From Bacteroidota bacterium (lineage in GTDB: Bacteria > Bacteroidota > Bacteroidia > Chitinophagales > Chitinophagaceae), in the NCBI GenBank assembly GCA_947461985.1, contig CANHNT010000144.1:1-5417 (forward strand): a stretch of 5,417 bases of DNA, in the 5' to 3' direction. The position numbers and the translations under genes are program-made. Shown here piece after piece: positions 1-5,417 of the stretch. The notes below the pieces were generated by a model. It was not told where the DNA came from. It searched no databases and worked only from the letters and a program-made list of their open reading frames with translations. How positions within the stretch are numbered: the first letter of the stretch is position 1; each line of letters starts with the position of its first letter.

Positions 1-905
1 GTATCTCCCATTTTTAAACCAAAAATTTTAATTTGTTGATGAGAAACATAAACATCATCTGGAGAACTCAAATAATTATAATCACTTGAACGTAAAAATC
101 CGTATCCATCGGGCATCATTTCTAAAACACCTTCTGTTTCTAATTGACCATCAAATTCTAAATTAAATTTAGGCACTTTTTTTGCCGGTTGAACAACTGC
201 AATGGGTGCATTTTGTAAAGGTGTATTTTCATCCAAAATAGACTCTACTTTGGGTTGATGCGCTTGTTTATGTTTTTGATTTGGGTTGATGTTGGGTTTG
301 TGTTCTTTATTGACTACAGGTAATTTAGCTAATAATTTTTCTGTGCTAACATCTTCATTCATCACCAATGGTGGTTGAGAAGCTAACAATTCTTCTTTTT
401 CTGCTTTCAATCGAGCTTTTTCGGCTAATTCAGCTTGATGTTTCTCATTGATACGAGCAATGATTTCATCAACATTCGGGCCAGCTTTTTTAACAATTGG
501 AGTTTCAGTTTCAGTTTTTGTAGCCACTTCTTTAGGAGCTATAGCTACTTTTTCTGTCGCAGCTGTTTTCGTATTTTCTGCCGTTTTTTCAACCTTTTTA
601 GGCAACGCTTTTTTTGTTTTAACTACTTTTTCTTTAGGAGTGTCAACAACTTGAATTTCAACTATTGGCTCTTTAACTTCTTTAGTAATTATTGCCTTAG
701 CAGGTTCTGCCTTTTTTGTAACTGCTTTCTTTTTAGCAGGTTCTTTTTTTTCTTTTACCAATGGCAAGATGGCTTGTTTATCTAAAATTTTGTATATCAA
801 GTCTTGTTTAGTTAAATCTTTTGCATTGTCTATTTCTAATTTTTTAGCAATGTCTAAAAGCTCAGGAACGATCATATCGTTCAACTGTAAAATGTCATAA
901 TTCAT
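1..905 (-). CDS. rho: Transcription termination factor Rho, N-terminal part (runs off left edge)
   Basis: Rho is the hexameric RNA-dependent ATPase that ends transcription in the cytoplasm. Only 301 codons are present; the ATPase domain lies outside the window. Residues 1-45 form the Rho N-terminal helical bundle (DILQLNDMIVPELLDIAKKL). Residues about 46-246 are a long low-complexity linker: K/E/P/A/T-rich at 51-140, a charged, probably helical stretch near 145-175, and N/H/K/Q/P-rich around 197-219. From residue 247 the RNA-binding OB fold begins, with the diagnostic DGYGFLRSSDYNYL at 266-279 (the E. coli counterpart is DGFGFLRS) followed by PDDVYVSHQQIK. The ATG at 903-905 is chosen because the helical bundle begins there; no Shine-Dalgarno sequence precedes it. 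The linker makes this Rho much longer than the 419-residue E. coli protein, as is known for Bacteroidota. The family is certain; disorder of the linker is inferred from composition. Confidence 0.97.
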   Translation of the reverse strand, partial: MNYDILQLNDMIVPELLDIAKKLEIDNAKDLTKQDLIYKILDKQAILPLVKEKKEPAKKKAVTKKAEPAKAIITKEVKEPIVEIQVVDTPKEKVVKTKKALPKKVEKTAENTKTAATEKVAIAPKEVATKTETETPIVKKAGPNVDEIIARINEKHQAELAEKARLKAEKEELLASQPPLVMNEDVSTEKLLAKLPVVNKEHKPNINPNQKHKQAHQPKVESILDENTPLQNAPIAVVQPAKKVPKFNLEFDGQLETEGVLEMMPDGYGFLRSSDYNYLSSPDDVYVSHQQIKIFGLKMGD

Positions 906-918
906 ATTTCTTAAGGGT

Positions 919-933
919 TTCGTTTTGCACGAA
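919..933 (-). other. Small hairpin in the rho leader
   Basis: On the minus strand TTCGT, a five-base loop GCAAA, then ACGAA form a perfect 5-bp stem that ends 13 bases before the rho ATG. It is too short and lacks a following T run, so it is not an intrinsic terminator. It could affect translation initiation or autoregulation of rho, but a 5-bp stem may also be chance. Confidence 0.3.
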
Positions 934-1039
934 GTGTTTTTTTGAAAATCTTTTTGTAAAAATTTGTTGGGAATCAAAGAATATAGTTGTGAATGCTTAC
1001 AAGTAACAAGAATCACTTCCAATTGACTTCTTTGTTATG

Positions 1040-1071
1040 CAAGTTTACAACTCATTTCTTACATCATCAAA
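1040..1071 (-). promoter_or_regulatory. Candidate rho promoter
   Basis: Reading the minus strand, TTTG (1071-1068) is followed after 20 bases by TAAACTTG (1047-1040). This fits the Bacteroidota sigma factor pattern of a TTTG -33 element and a TAnnTTTG -7 element, with one mismatch in the -7 box. It overlaps the stop codon of the upstream peroxidase gene and would give rho a leader of roughly 125-130 bases. No convincing intrinsic terminator lies between the two genes, so read-through from the peroxidase gene is also possible. Confidence 0.35.
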
Positions 1072-1072
1072 A

Positions 1073-2035
1073 TTATTTTTTCTTGTTCGCCGAAAATTCA
1101 TCATCTGTAAGGGCTGTTAAATAAGATTCTAAATCTATTTTTTCTTGTTCGGTTAAACCAATTTTTGCTGGCAACACAGTATCTCTGCCAATAGAGTTAG
1201 TAATAAATTGAGCTGGATTGTCATAATAGTCAATTACTTCACGAAGCGTTTTAAATCGTCCATCATGCATGTAAGGTGCTGTTACAGCTACATTTCTCAA
1301 GCCAGGAATTTTAAATCGTCCAATGTCATTTGGATTTTTCGTAATTGCATATCGTCCACTATCATTTAATTCTTTACCATTAAATAATCCAATATTTTTA
1401 AATTCATCAGATGTAAAATCTGGTGTAAAATGACATTCAAAACATTTTGTTTTATCACCCGTAAACAATTCTCTCCCTCTTAATTGCGATGCCGTCATAG
1501 CATCCGGTTGGTCGTTCATCCATCTATCATTGGGCGTATGTTCAGTTTCTAAAGTTTTTTCAAAATGAGCAATCGCATCAACAATTAAGGTACTGTCGGG
1601 GTATTTTTTATAAATTTGAAAAAATAATTTTCTATATTCTTTTGAATGATTGATGCGCTCAAATGCTAAATGAAAAGGCAAATTCATTTCATTCGGATTT
1701 TCAATTGGAAAAACAACTTGTGCTTCTAAACTAGCTGCTCTGCCATCGTAAAAATAAATATCTCTTGCAGCCATATTCATTACAGAAGGCGTGTTTCTTG
1801 CTGTCATTTTACCATTTACACCATGGCTAAATGCAAGTGTATCAGCAAAAGCAAATTGAGGAATATGGCATGAGGCACAACTGATAGAACGATCGGAAGA
1901 AAGGATGTTGTCAAAAAAAAGTTTTTCTCCTAATTGTGCTTTCGTTGTAATGCTTTTAGATGTTTGCGTGTTCGCAAATGCACTCAATAAAATAATTGTA
2001 ACTGATATCAATAAAAATGAAAATCCTTTTTTCAT
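1073..2035 (-). CDS. Exported di-haem cytochrome c peroxidase / MauG-family protein
   Basis: Enzymes of this family carry two covalent c-type haems in the periplasm and reduce hydrogen peroxide or oxidise a partner protein. The 320-residue product begins with a signal peptide (MKKGFSFLL, hydrophobic to about residue 18, plausible cleavage after AFA at 19-21). Both haem sites are present: CASCH at 53-57 and CFECH at 198-202. Family motifs follow the expected order: SHGVNG with H71, the likely distal ligand of the first haem; ARNTPSVMN at 79-87; YDGRAA at 96-101; Q106 and E116 near the active site; FKIPGLRNVAVTAPYMHDGR at 241-260. Two positions that are usually Trp (before DGR) and Met (about 15 residues after PYMHDGR) appear to be Tyr96 and Tyr271, as judged by eye. 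Rho follows on the same strand 167 bases later. The family is secure; substrate and redox partner are unknown. Confidence 0.93.
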   Translation of the reverse strand: MKKGFSFLLISVTIILLSAFANTQTSKSITTKAQLGEKLFFDNILSSDRSISCASCHIPQFAFADTLAFSHGVNGKMTARNTPSVMNMAARDIYFYDGRAASLEAQVVFPIENPNEMNLPFHLAFERINHSKEYRKLFFQIYKKYPDSTLIVDAIAHFEKTLETEHTPNDRWMNDQPDAMTASQLRGRELFTGDKTKCFECHFTPDFTSDEFKNIGLFNGKELNDSGRYAITKNPNDIGRFKIPGLRNVAVTAPYMHDGRFKTLREVIDYYDNPAQFITNSIGRDTVLPAKIGLTEQEKIDLESYLTALTDDEFSANKKK

Positions 2036-2039
2036 AGTG

Positions 2040-2047
2040 CAAAAATA
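2040..2047 (-). promoter_or_regulatory. -7 promoter box for the peroxidase gene
   Basis: The minus strand reads TATTTTTG, an exact match to TAnnTTTG, ending only four bases before the peroxidase ATG. I see no clear TTG/TTTG -33 element at the expected distance. If the box is used, transcription would start at or next to the start codon, giving a leaderless or nearly leaderless mRNA. Confidence 0.45.
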
Positions 2048-2059
2048 AGAACTTCTGAT

Positions 2060-2067
2060 TAGATTTG
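2060..2067 (+). promoter_or_regulatory. -7 promoter box for trmH
   Basis: TAGATTTG matches TAnnTTTG exactly and lies 27 bases before the ATG at 2095, so the predicted transcript has a leader of about 20 bases. The -33 element is poorly matched. The box contains the TTG at 2065-2067, which an open-reading-frame caller could take as a start codon; a start inside the promoter is unlikely. Confidence 0.55.
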
Positions 2068-2094
2068 CGCATTGATAAAAATCATTCTTTTCAA

Positions 2095-2688
2095 ATGACA
2101 GAAGCTCGAAAAAATAGAATTCAAGATGTTTTAGATAAACGTCAAAACGATATTACCATCGTATTAGAAAATATTTTTGATCCCCACAATATTGCAGCAG
2201 TTTTAAGAACCTGCGATGCTGTTGGCATAATGGAAATTTTTGTGCTCAATACCATGAAACCCAATCATGGAAGTTATGAAAACCGTAGAAGCTCCAGTGC
2301 CGCCAAATGGATGATGGTGCATCATTTTAGCGATGCCGTAGAATGTTTTACTGCAGTAAAAATGAAATACACAAAAATATATTCTACACACATGAGCGAA
2401 GCTTCTAAAAGTTTATATGCTTTAGATATGACCGAGCCCATTGCATTGGTTTTTGGAAATGAGCGTCAAGGTTTAACTCAAGCATCCTTAAGTTTTTGTG
2501 ATGGAAATTTTATTATTCCACAAGTGGGAATGATACAATCTTTAAATATTTCGGTTGCTTGTGCAGTTACTTTATATGAAGCCTTCCGACAAAAAAATGC
2601 ACTTAATCATTATCATCAACCTAAAATAAACAACGAAGAATCAAAAAGTTTGCTTAATTTTTGGAACATTGAAAACGATGAACAATAA
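2095..2688 (+). CDS. trmH: tRNA (guanosine(18)-2'-O)-methyltransferase TrmH, SpoU family
   Basis: TrmH methylates the 2'-hydroxyl of G18 in the D-loop of tRNA using S-adenosylmethionine. The 197-residue product shows the three SPOUT motifs in order: motif 1 at 30-45 (PHNIAAVLRTCDAVGI, with N32 and the probable catalytic R38), motif 2 at 117-127 (ALVFGNERQGL), and motif 3 at 141-161 (IPQVGMIQSLNISVA and following), which form the knotted cofactor site. The frame is open back to a TTG at 2065, but I choose ATG 2095: from there MTEARKNRIQDVLDKRQ aligns with the E. coli TrmH N-terminus, whereas the TTG lies within the -7 box. The C-terminal tail after residue 166 is short and hydrophilic. A related SpoU methyltransferase of other specificity is possible, but the N-terminal helix and motif 1 favour TrmH. 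Confidence 0.9.
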   Translation: MTEARKNRIQDVLDKRQNDITIVLENIFDPHNIAAVLRTCDAVGIMEIFVLNTMKPNHGSYENRRSSSAAKWMMVHHFSDAVECFTAVKMKYTKIYSTHMSEASKSLYALDMTEPIALVFGNERQGLTQASLSFCDGNFIIPQVGMIQSLNISVACAVTLYEAFRQKNALNHYHQPKINNEESKSLLNFWNIENDEQ

Positions 2689-2694
2689 TTTTAA

Positions 2695-2702
2695 TACATT
2701 TG
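2695..2702 (+). promoter_or_regulatory. -7 promoter box for the FKBP gene
   Basis: TACATTTG is an exact TAnnTTTG match in the 34-base gap between trmH and the next gene, 20 bases before its ATG. A TTG at 2669-2671 lies 23 bases upstream, slightly far for a -33 element. Since there is no terminator in the gap, the FKBP gene may be transcribed both from here and by read-through from trmH. Confidence 0.5.
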
Positions 2703-2722
2703 AACATTCTTAAAAAATAAAA

Positions 2723-3187
2723 ATGAAAAAAATCGTTCCGTTGTTGTTTGCACTCATCATATTATTCAGTCAGTGCAAAAAAAAAGATTCTTGCCCCAGC
2801 CCAACTACAGCAGCTCCTGAAAGTGAAGTAACTGCATTAGAAACTTATTTAACAACCAATAGCATTGCTGCTACAAAAGACAGTAGGGGTTTTTATTACA
2901 GCATTTCTTCGCCAGGCGGCAGCAGCAAGCCCGATAATTGTGCTACTGTAAAAGTAAAATATAAAGGATTGCTAACCAGTGGAACGGTATTTGATCAAAG
3001 TACAACTGCGGTATCTTTCCCTTTAGCGGATTTAATTATTGGGTGGCAAGAAGGGATTCCTTTAATCGGTATTACAGGTAAAATAAGATTATACATCCCT
3101 CCATCTCTAGGTTATGGGAGCAAGGGAAGTACAAGTATTCCTGCAAATTCTATTTTAATTTTCGATATTGAGTTAATTGGGTTTTAG
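2723..3187 (+). CDS. FKBP-type peptidyl-prolyl cis-trans isomerase, probable lipoprotein
   Basis: FKBP enzymes speed cis-trans isomerisation of proline peptide bonds and assist folding, here outside the cytoplasm. The 154-residue product has an N-terminal signal (MKKIVPLLFALIILFSQC) with C18 as the likely lipidated cysteine. Gln before the Cys departs from the classical lipobox, but the KKKD that follows is typical of Bacteroidota lipoproteins. A spacer to about residue 72 precedes one FKBP domain: VKVKYKGLLTSGTVFD at 76-91 (Y80, F90, D91), GWQEGIPLI at 107-115 (W108), LGYGSKG at 129-135 (Y131) and FDIELI at 147-152. These match the FKBP12 pocket residues Y26, F36, D37, W59, Y82 and F99, so catalysis is probably intact. 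Cysteines also occur at 24 and 73. The start is preceded by an A-rich run rather than a Shine-Dalgarno site. Confidence 0.92.
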   Translation: MKKIVPLLFALIILFSQCKKKDSCPSPTTAAPESEVTALETYLTTNSIAATKDSRGFYYSISSPGGSSKPDNCATVKVKYKGLLTSGTVFDQSTTAVSFPLADLIIGWQEGIPLIGITGKIRLYIPPSLGYGSKGSTSIPANSILIFDIELIGF

Positions 3188-3232
3188 TTATTTTTTAGTA
3201 TCAGTTCATTGATAAATACAAAATTAATACCC
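3179..3232. terminator. Weak candidate two-way terminator between convergent genes
   Basis: GGGTTTTAGT (3179-3188) can pair with ATTAATACCC (3223-3232) in ten positions with one mismatch and one G-T pair. Inside it a 5-bp stem TATCA/TGATA (3199-3203 with 3210-3214) encloses a six-base loop. The structure straddles the stop codon of the FKBP gene and ends just short of the helicase stop. Neither strand has a strong T run after the outer arm, so termination is only plausible from position. Confidence 0.3.
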
Positions 3233-3234
3233 AT

Positions 3235-5076
3235 TTATTCTTCAAAAAGCTCCCATACACTTCGATAGCTTCCTGCTTTTTCTACATAATCTAAGAATTG
3301 TTTATAAAAATGATGCTTTCCTAATGTGGCACTGTCTCCTATGACATACAAATTTTCTTTAGCTCTTGTCAACGCCACATTCATTCGTCGAGTGTCATTT
3401 AAAAAACCAATAATGCCATCATCATTGCTTCTCACCAATGAAAGAATAATGGTATGATATTCTTGTCCCTGAAAACTATCAATGGTACTAATTTTCATTG
3501 AAGTTGACAATCGTTCTTTTGCCAACGTAACTTGCCCAGAGTAAGGCGAAATGAATGCGCATTCATGAACATCTAATTTTTCACTTAACATTATTTTCTG
3601 TACCATTTCCAATTCGCCTTCATTCATTAAGCTCGAACCATTGGCTCCTTGCTGCTCTTCGTGGCCAGCACCAGCCGTATCAAAAAAGGTGATGTGTGTT
3701 TGAGTATTTTGCAAATGCGAAGGCGTTTTCAATTCATTATTATAAAACAACAAACTCGAAAAACCAGCTATGGCTTCTCGCATTCTATATTGAGTATTCA
3801 ATAAATAAATTGATTCGGAATTTTTAAAACAAACTTCTAAAATTGATTTATTTAAGCCCAATTTTTCTGCTTGAGCCGATAATACGGTTGGGGGCAATTG
3901 ATAAGGATCTCCTGCCAATACATATTTTTCTGCCAATGGGAAAACACACCAAGCCAAAGGCTCTAAGCATTGCCCAGCTTCATCAATCACTAATGTATCA
4001 AATTTTAATTTATTCAAATGACTATCCACCAAACCCACTGGCGTTCCTAAAATAACTTGTGCTTGCGCATATAATTTATCCTCATGATACGACAATGTCT
4101 TTTTGATTTCCGTTCGAATATTTTTCACTTCCTTAAACAATAAACTGCGTTGCTCTCGTTCGGCTTTCCCAAAACGGCGTTTATATTGCAACGCCATTTT
4201 TCTAAACTCTTCGGCCCGTTTTTTCAGCTCTTTAATTTCTTTTTGTATGGTTTTGTCCGATAATCTTCCTTCGGGCGTATAGTTGGCCAACGCTTCATCA
4301 ATCTTGGTAGAATTGCCCACTCGAAGAATTTTTACACCTTGTGCCAACAATCCTTTGGCAATATTATCGACAGCCGTATTGCTGGGCGCACTCACCAACA
4401 CTTTTTCCTCCTTACGAACCAATTGCACAATGGCTTCAATTAAGGTGGTTGTTTTTCCTGTTCCAGGAGGTCCGTGCAAAATAGTCATGGTTTCATTTTC
4501 AACCACGGCTTTCACTGCCTCTTGCTGACTTTCATTTAATCTTTTATTCTTAAAATCTACGTTGGTAGAAACCGTTTTTTGCTCATTACCGTTCGCCAAT
4601 TTTTCATCATGAATGCTCAAAAACAAATCATATAAACGCTTGTCTTTCGACAAATCTTTCAACGTTTGTTTCATTAAGGATGTGGTTCGTTGGTCTGGCG
4701 AACGTTTAATGCCTACACCTTCTTCTTCAATCCAATCTGGAAAATCGGGCGCAAACAATCTAAACTCACCCTGCTTGCCATCCAACGAAATGAGCACACC
4801 CTTCACACTTTCTTCCTGTCCATAAAAACACTCAATGGCTACACCATCTCTAAACTGATTGGTGTCTGTGGGATAAGGAATTCGAAACGCAATTTCGGGA
4901 TAATCGGCATAGCCAAAATTCTTCTTCGTAACTTTTATCGGATGAATAGCCAAACCTTCAGTCTTAAACGATTTGAGCGTATGAACTTGGTCCAGTTTAT
5001 ATCTATTCGTTTCTTCCTTCTCTTCAAAATCGATGCACTTCAACAAAGTGCTAATATGCGAATGTAATTGTTCCAT
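3235..5076 (-). CDS. Superfamily 1B DNA/RNA helicase, UPF1/IGHMBP2-like
   Basis: The product is a 613-residue ATP-dependent nucleic acid helicase of the family that includes eukaryotic UPF1 and IGHMBP2 (SMUBP-2); the bacterial members are poorly characterised. All helicase motifs are present: Q-motif LNESQQEAV at 180-188, Walker A GPPGTGKT at 202-209, motif Ia SAPSNTAVDN at 229-238, motif II DEAGQ at 365-369, motif III GDPYQLPP at 389-396, motif IV QYRM at 429-432, motif V TIDSFQGQE at 531-539 and motif VI NVALTRAK at 566-573. Residues 1-180 fit the N-terminal beta-barrel region of the family. A highly charged helical insert at about 274-335 corresponds to the stalk between Ia and II. ATG 5076 gives a typical family N-terminus. 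TAATTTG at 5085-5091 is one base short of a TAnnTTTG box. No nuclease domain is fused. Whether the substrate is DNA or RNA cannot be told. Confidence 0.94.
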   Translation of the reverse strand: MEQLHSHISTLLKCIDFEEKEETNRYKLDQVHTLKSFKTEGLAIHPIKVTKKNFGYADYPEIAFRIPYPTDTNQFRDGVAIECFYGQEESVKGVLISLDGKQGEFRLFAPDFPDWIEEEGVGIKRSPDQRTTSLMKQTLKDLSKDKRLYDLFLSIHDEKLANGNEQKTVSTNVDFKNKRLNESQQEAVKAVVENETMTILHGPPGTGKTTTLIEAIVQLVRKEEKVLVSAPSNTAVDNIAKGLLAQGVKILRVGNSTKIDEALANYTPEGRLSDKTIQKEIKELKKRAEEFRKMALQYKRRFGKAEREQRSLLFKEVKNIRTEIKKTLSYHEDKLYAQAQVILGTPVGLVDSHLNKLKFDTLVIDEAGQCLEPLAWCVFPLAEKYVLAGDPYQLPPTVLSAQAEKLGLNKSILEVCFKNSESIYLLNTQYRMREAIAGFSSLLFYNNELKTPSHLQNTQTHITFFDTAGAGHEEQQGANGSSLMNEGELEMVQKIMLSEKLDVHECAFISPYSGQVTLAKERLSTSMKISTIDSFQGQEYHTIILSLVRSNDDGIIGFLNDTRRMNVALTRAKENLYVIGDSATLGKHHFYKQFLDYVEKAGSYRSVWELFEE

Positions 5077-5289
5077 GGAGGGTGCAAATTACGAAACGAA
5101 ACGCAAGTTCATTCCTACAGTTTTTTTATGGAGTCCACGACTGTCTCGTCCTAAAAATTAGTTCACTGTTGGTTATTTAATTCTGTTATTTATTTACACT
5201 ATTTTTATTGTCCTAGATTTGGTTTATAAAAGTAGGTTTCTTTTGATGTCCATTTTGGGCAAACTTAATTTAGGTTAAGATAGTCTCAT
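5077..5289. other. Intergenic region upstream of the helicase gene
   Basis: This A+T-rich stretch has stops in all frames and holds no supported gene. It contains a short direct repeat (ACGAA ACGAA, 5091-5100), a loose inverted repeat ACAGT/ACTGT (5117-5121 with 5140-5144), and two exact TAnnTTTG boxes: plus strand 5214-5221, with no gene after it, and minus strand 5260-5267. No transposon ends, tRNA or riboswitch structure was recognised. Confidence 0.6.
5260..5267 (-). promoter_or_regulatory. Candidate -7 box upstream of the helicase gene
   Basis: The minus strand reads TAAGTTTG, an exact TAnnTTTG match, in the same direction as the helicase and 183 bases before its ATG. No TTG -33 element lies at the usual distance. 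If used, the helicase mRNA would have a long leader with a possible nine-codon reading frame at its beginning (5253 down to 5224). It may equally be a chance match. Confidence 0.25.
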
Positions 5290-5417
5290 TTAATTGATAT
5301 TAATCAATGGGCTTCCATTAAGCGATTCCTTTCTTTTATTTAACACAGGACCAATTGACGTTTTCATTTCATCGGCTCTTTTTTGCACCGCACTCGCATT
5401 TCGACCGGCTTTTTTTA
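5290..5417 (-). CDS. C-terminal end of an unidentified protein (5' end beyond right edge)
   Basis: In the frame read leftward from 5415, 41 sense codons run without a stop to TAA at 5290-5292. The visible peptide begins KKAGRNASAVQKRADEMKTS and ends in GSPLININ. It is basic and polar, probably partly helical, with no motif I recognise, so no function is given. The stretch from about 5360 to 5410 is richer in G+C than the intergenic DNA to its left, which supports coding. Evidence against is the short length: an open frame of this size can arise by chance even in A+T-rich DNA. The last codons overlap a perfect inverted repeat ATTGAT/ATCAAT (5293-5308). It would be co-directional with the helicase gene, 213 bases upstream of it. 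Confidence 0.5.
   Translation of the reverse strand, partial: KKAGRNASAVQKRADEMKTSIGPVLNKRKESLNGSPLININ

Noticed and set aside
435..785. Plus-strand reading frames of 116 and 68 codons opposite rho
   Set aside because: Their Phe/Ser/Cys-rich or Val/Ser/Thr-rich sequences are the antisense image of lysine- and alanine-rich Rho linker codons; rho is the clear gene.
924..944. Plus-strand GCACGAAGTG hairpin followed by T7 as an intrinsic terminator
   Set aside because: The stem is only three to four pairs with a three-base loop, and no plus-strand gene ends there.
993..1124. Small plus-strand frame of 43 codons in the rho leader
   Set aside because: It overlaps the end of the peroxidase gene on the opposite strand, has biased low-complexity content and no promoter or start-site support.
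1249..1322. Exact 14-base repeat (TTTTAAATCGTCCA) at 1249-1262 and 1309-1322, 60 bases apart
   Set aside because: Both copies encode the GRFK tetrapeptide in conserved peroxidase motifs; this is explained by shared protein sequence.
4690..5067. Plus-strand 125-codon frame opposite the helicase N-terminus
   Set aside because: No recognisable domain, and it lies wholly antisense to conserved helicase coding sequence.
5214..5221. Plus-strand TAGATTTG as a promoter
   Set aside because: Exact -7 match, but no -33 element and only a ten-codon frame after it; likely chance in A+T-rich DNA.
5293..5308. Perfect inverted repeat ATTGAT-ATTA-ATCAAT as a terminator or transposon end
   Set aside because: The stem is all weak pairs but two, no T run follows on either strand, and no matching repeat is found elsewhere in the window.

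Overview
The window looks like ordinary chromosome from a low-G+C member of the Bacteroidota, probably a Chitinophagales/Sphingobacteriales-type lineage. Three things point there: a transcription factor Rho with a very long lysine-rich insert behind its N-terminal domain; start regions that are A-rich and lack Shine-Dalgarno sequences; and exact copies of the Bacteroidota -7 promoter box TAnnTTTG placed directly before genes. No insertion sequence, CRISPR array, tRNA, rRNA or phage gene is visible.

Layout, left to right. (1) 1-905, minus strand: N-terminal 301 codons of rho; the rest lies beyond the left edge. (2) 906-1072: rho leader with a small hairpin and a candidate promoter. (3) 1073-2035, minus: exported di-haem cytochrome c peroxidase/MauG-family protein. 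(4) 2036-2094: compact divergent promoter region with one exact -7 box per strand. (5) 2095-2688, plus: TrmH-type tRNA (Gm18) 2'-O-methyltransferase. (6) 2723-3187, plus: FKBP-type peptidyl-prolyl isomerase, probably a lipoprotein, with its own -7 box. (7) 3188-3234: short convergent gap with a weak two-way stem. (8) 3235-5076, minus: complete UPF1/IGHMBP2-like superfamily 1 helicase. (9) 5077-5289: intergenic DNA with promoter-like boxes. (10) 5290-5417, minus: probable C-terminal end of an unidentified protein.

The genes do not form one pathway. Rho, TrmH and the helicase act on nucleic acids in the cytoplasm; the peroxidase and the FKBP protein act in the envelope. I see no defence island or other new multigene system. 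The points most worth following are the disordered Rho insert, the tyrosines in the peroxidase where classical enzymes have tryptophan and methionine, the very short or absent leaders, and the unidentified C-terminus at the right edge.
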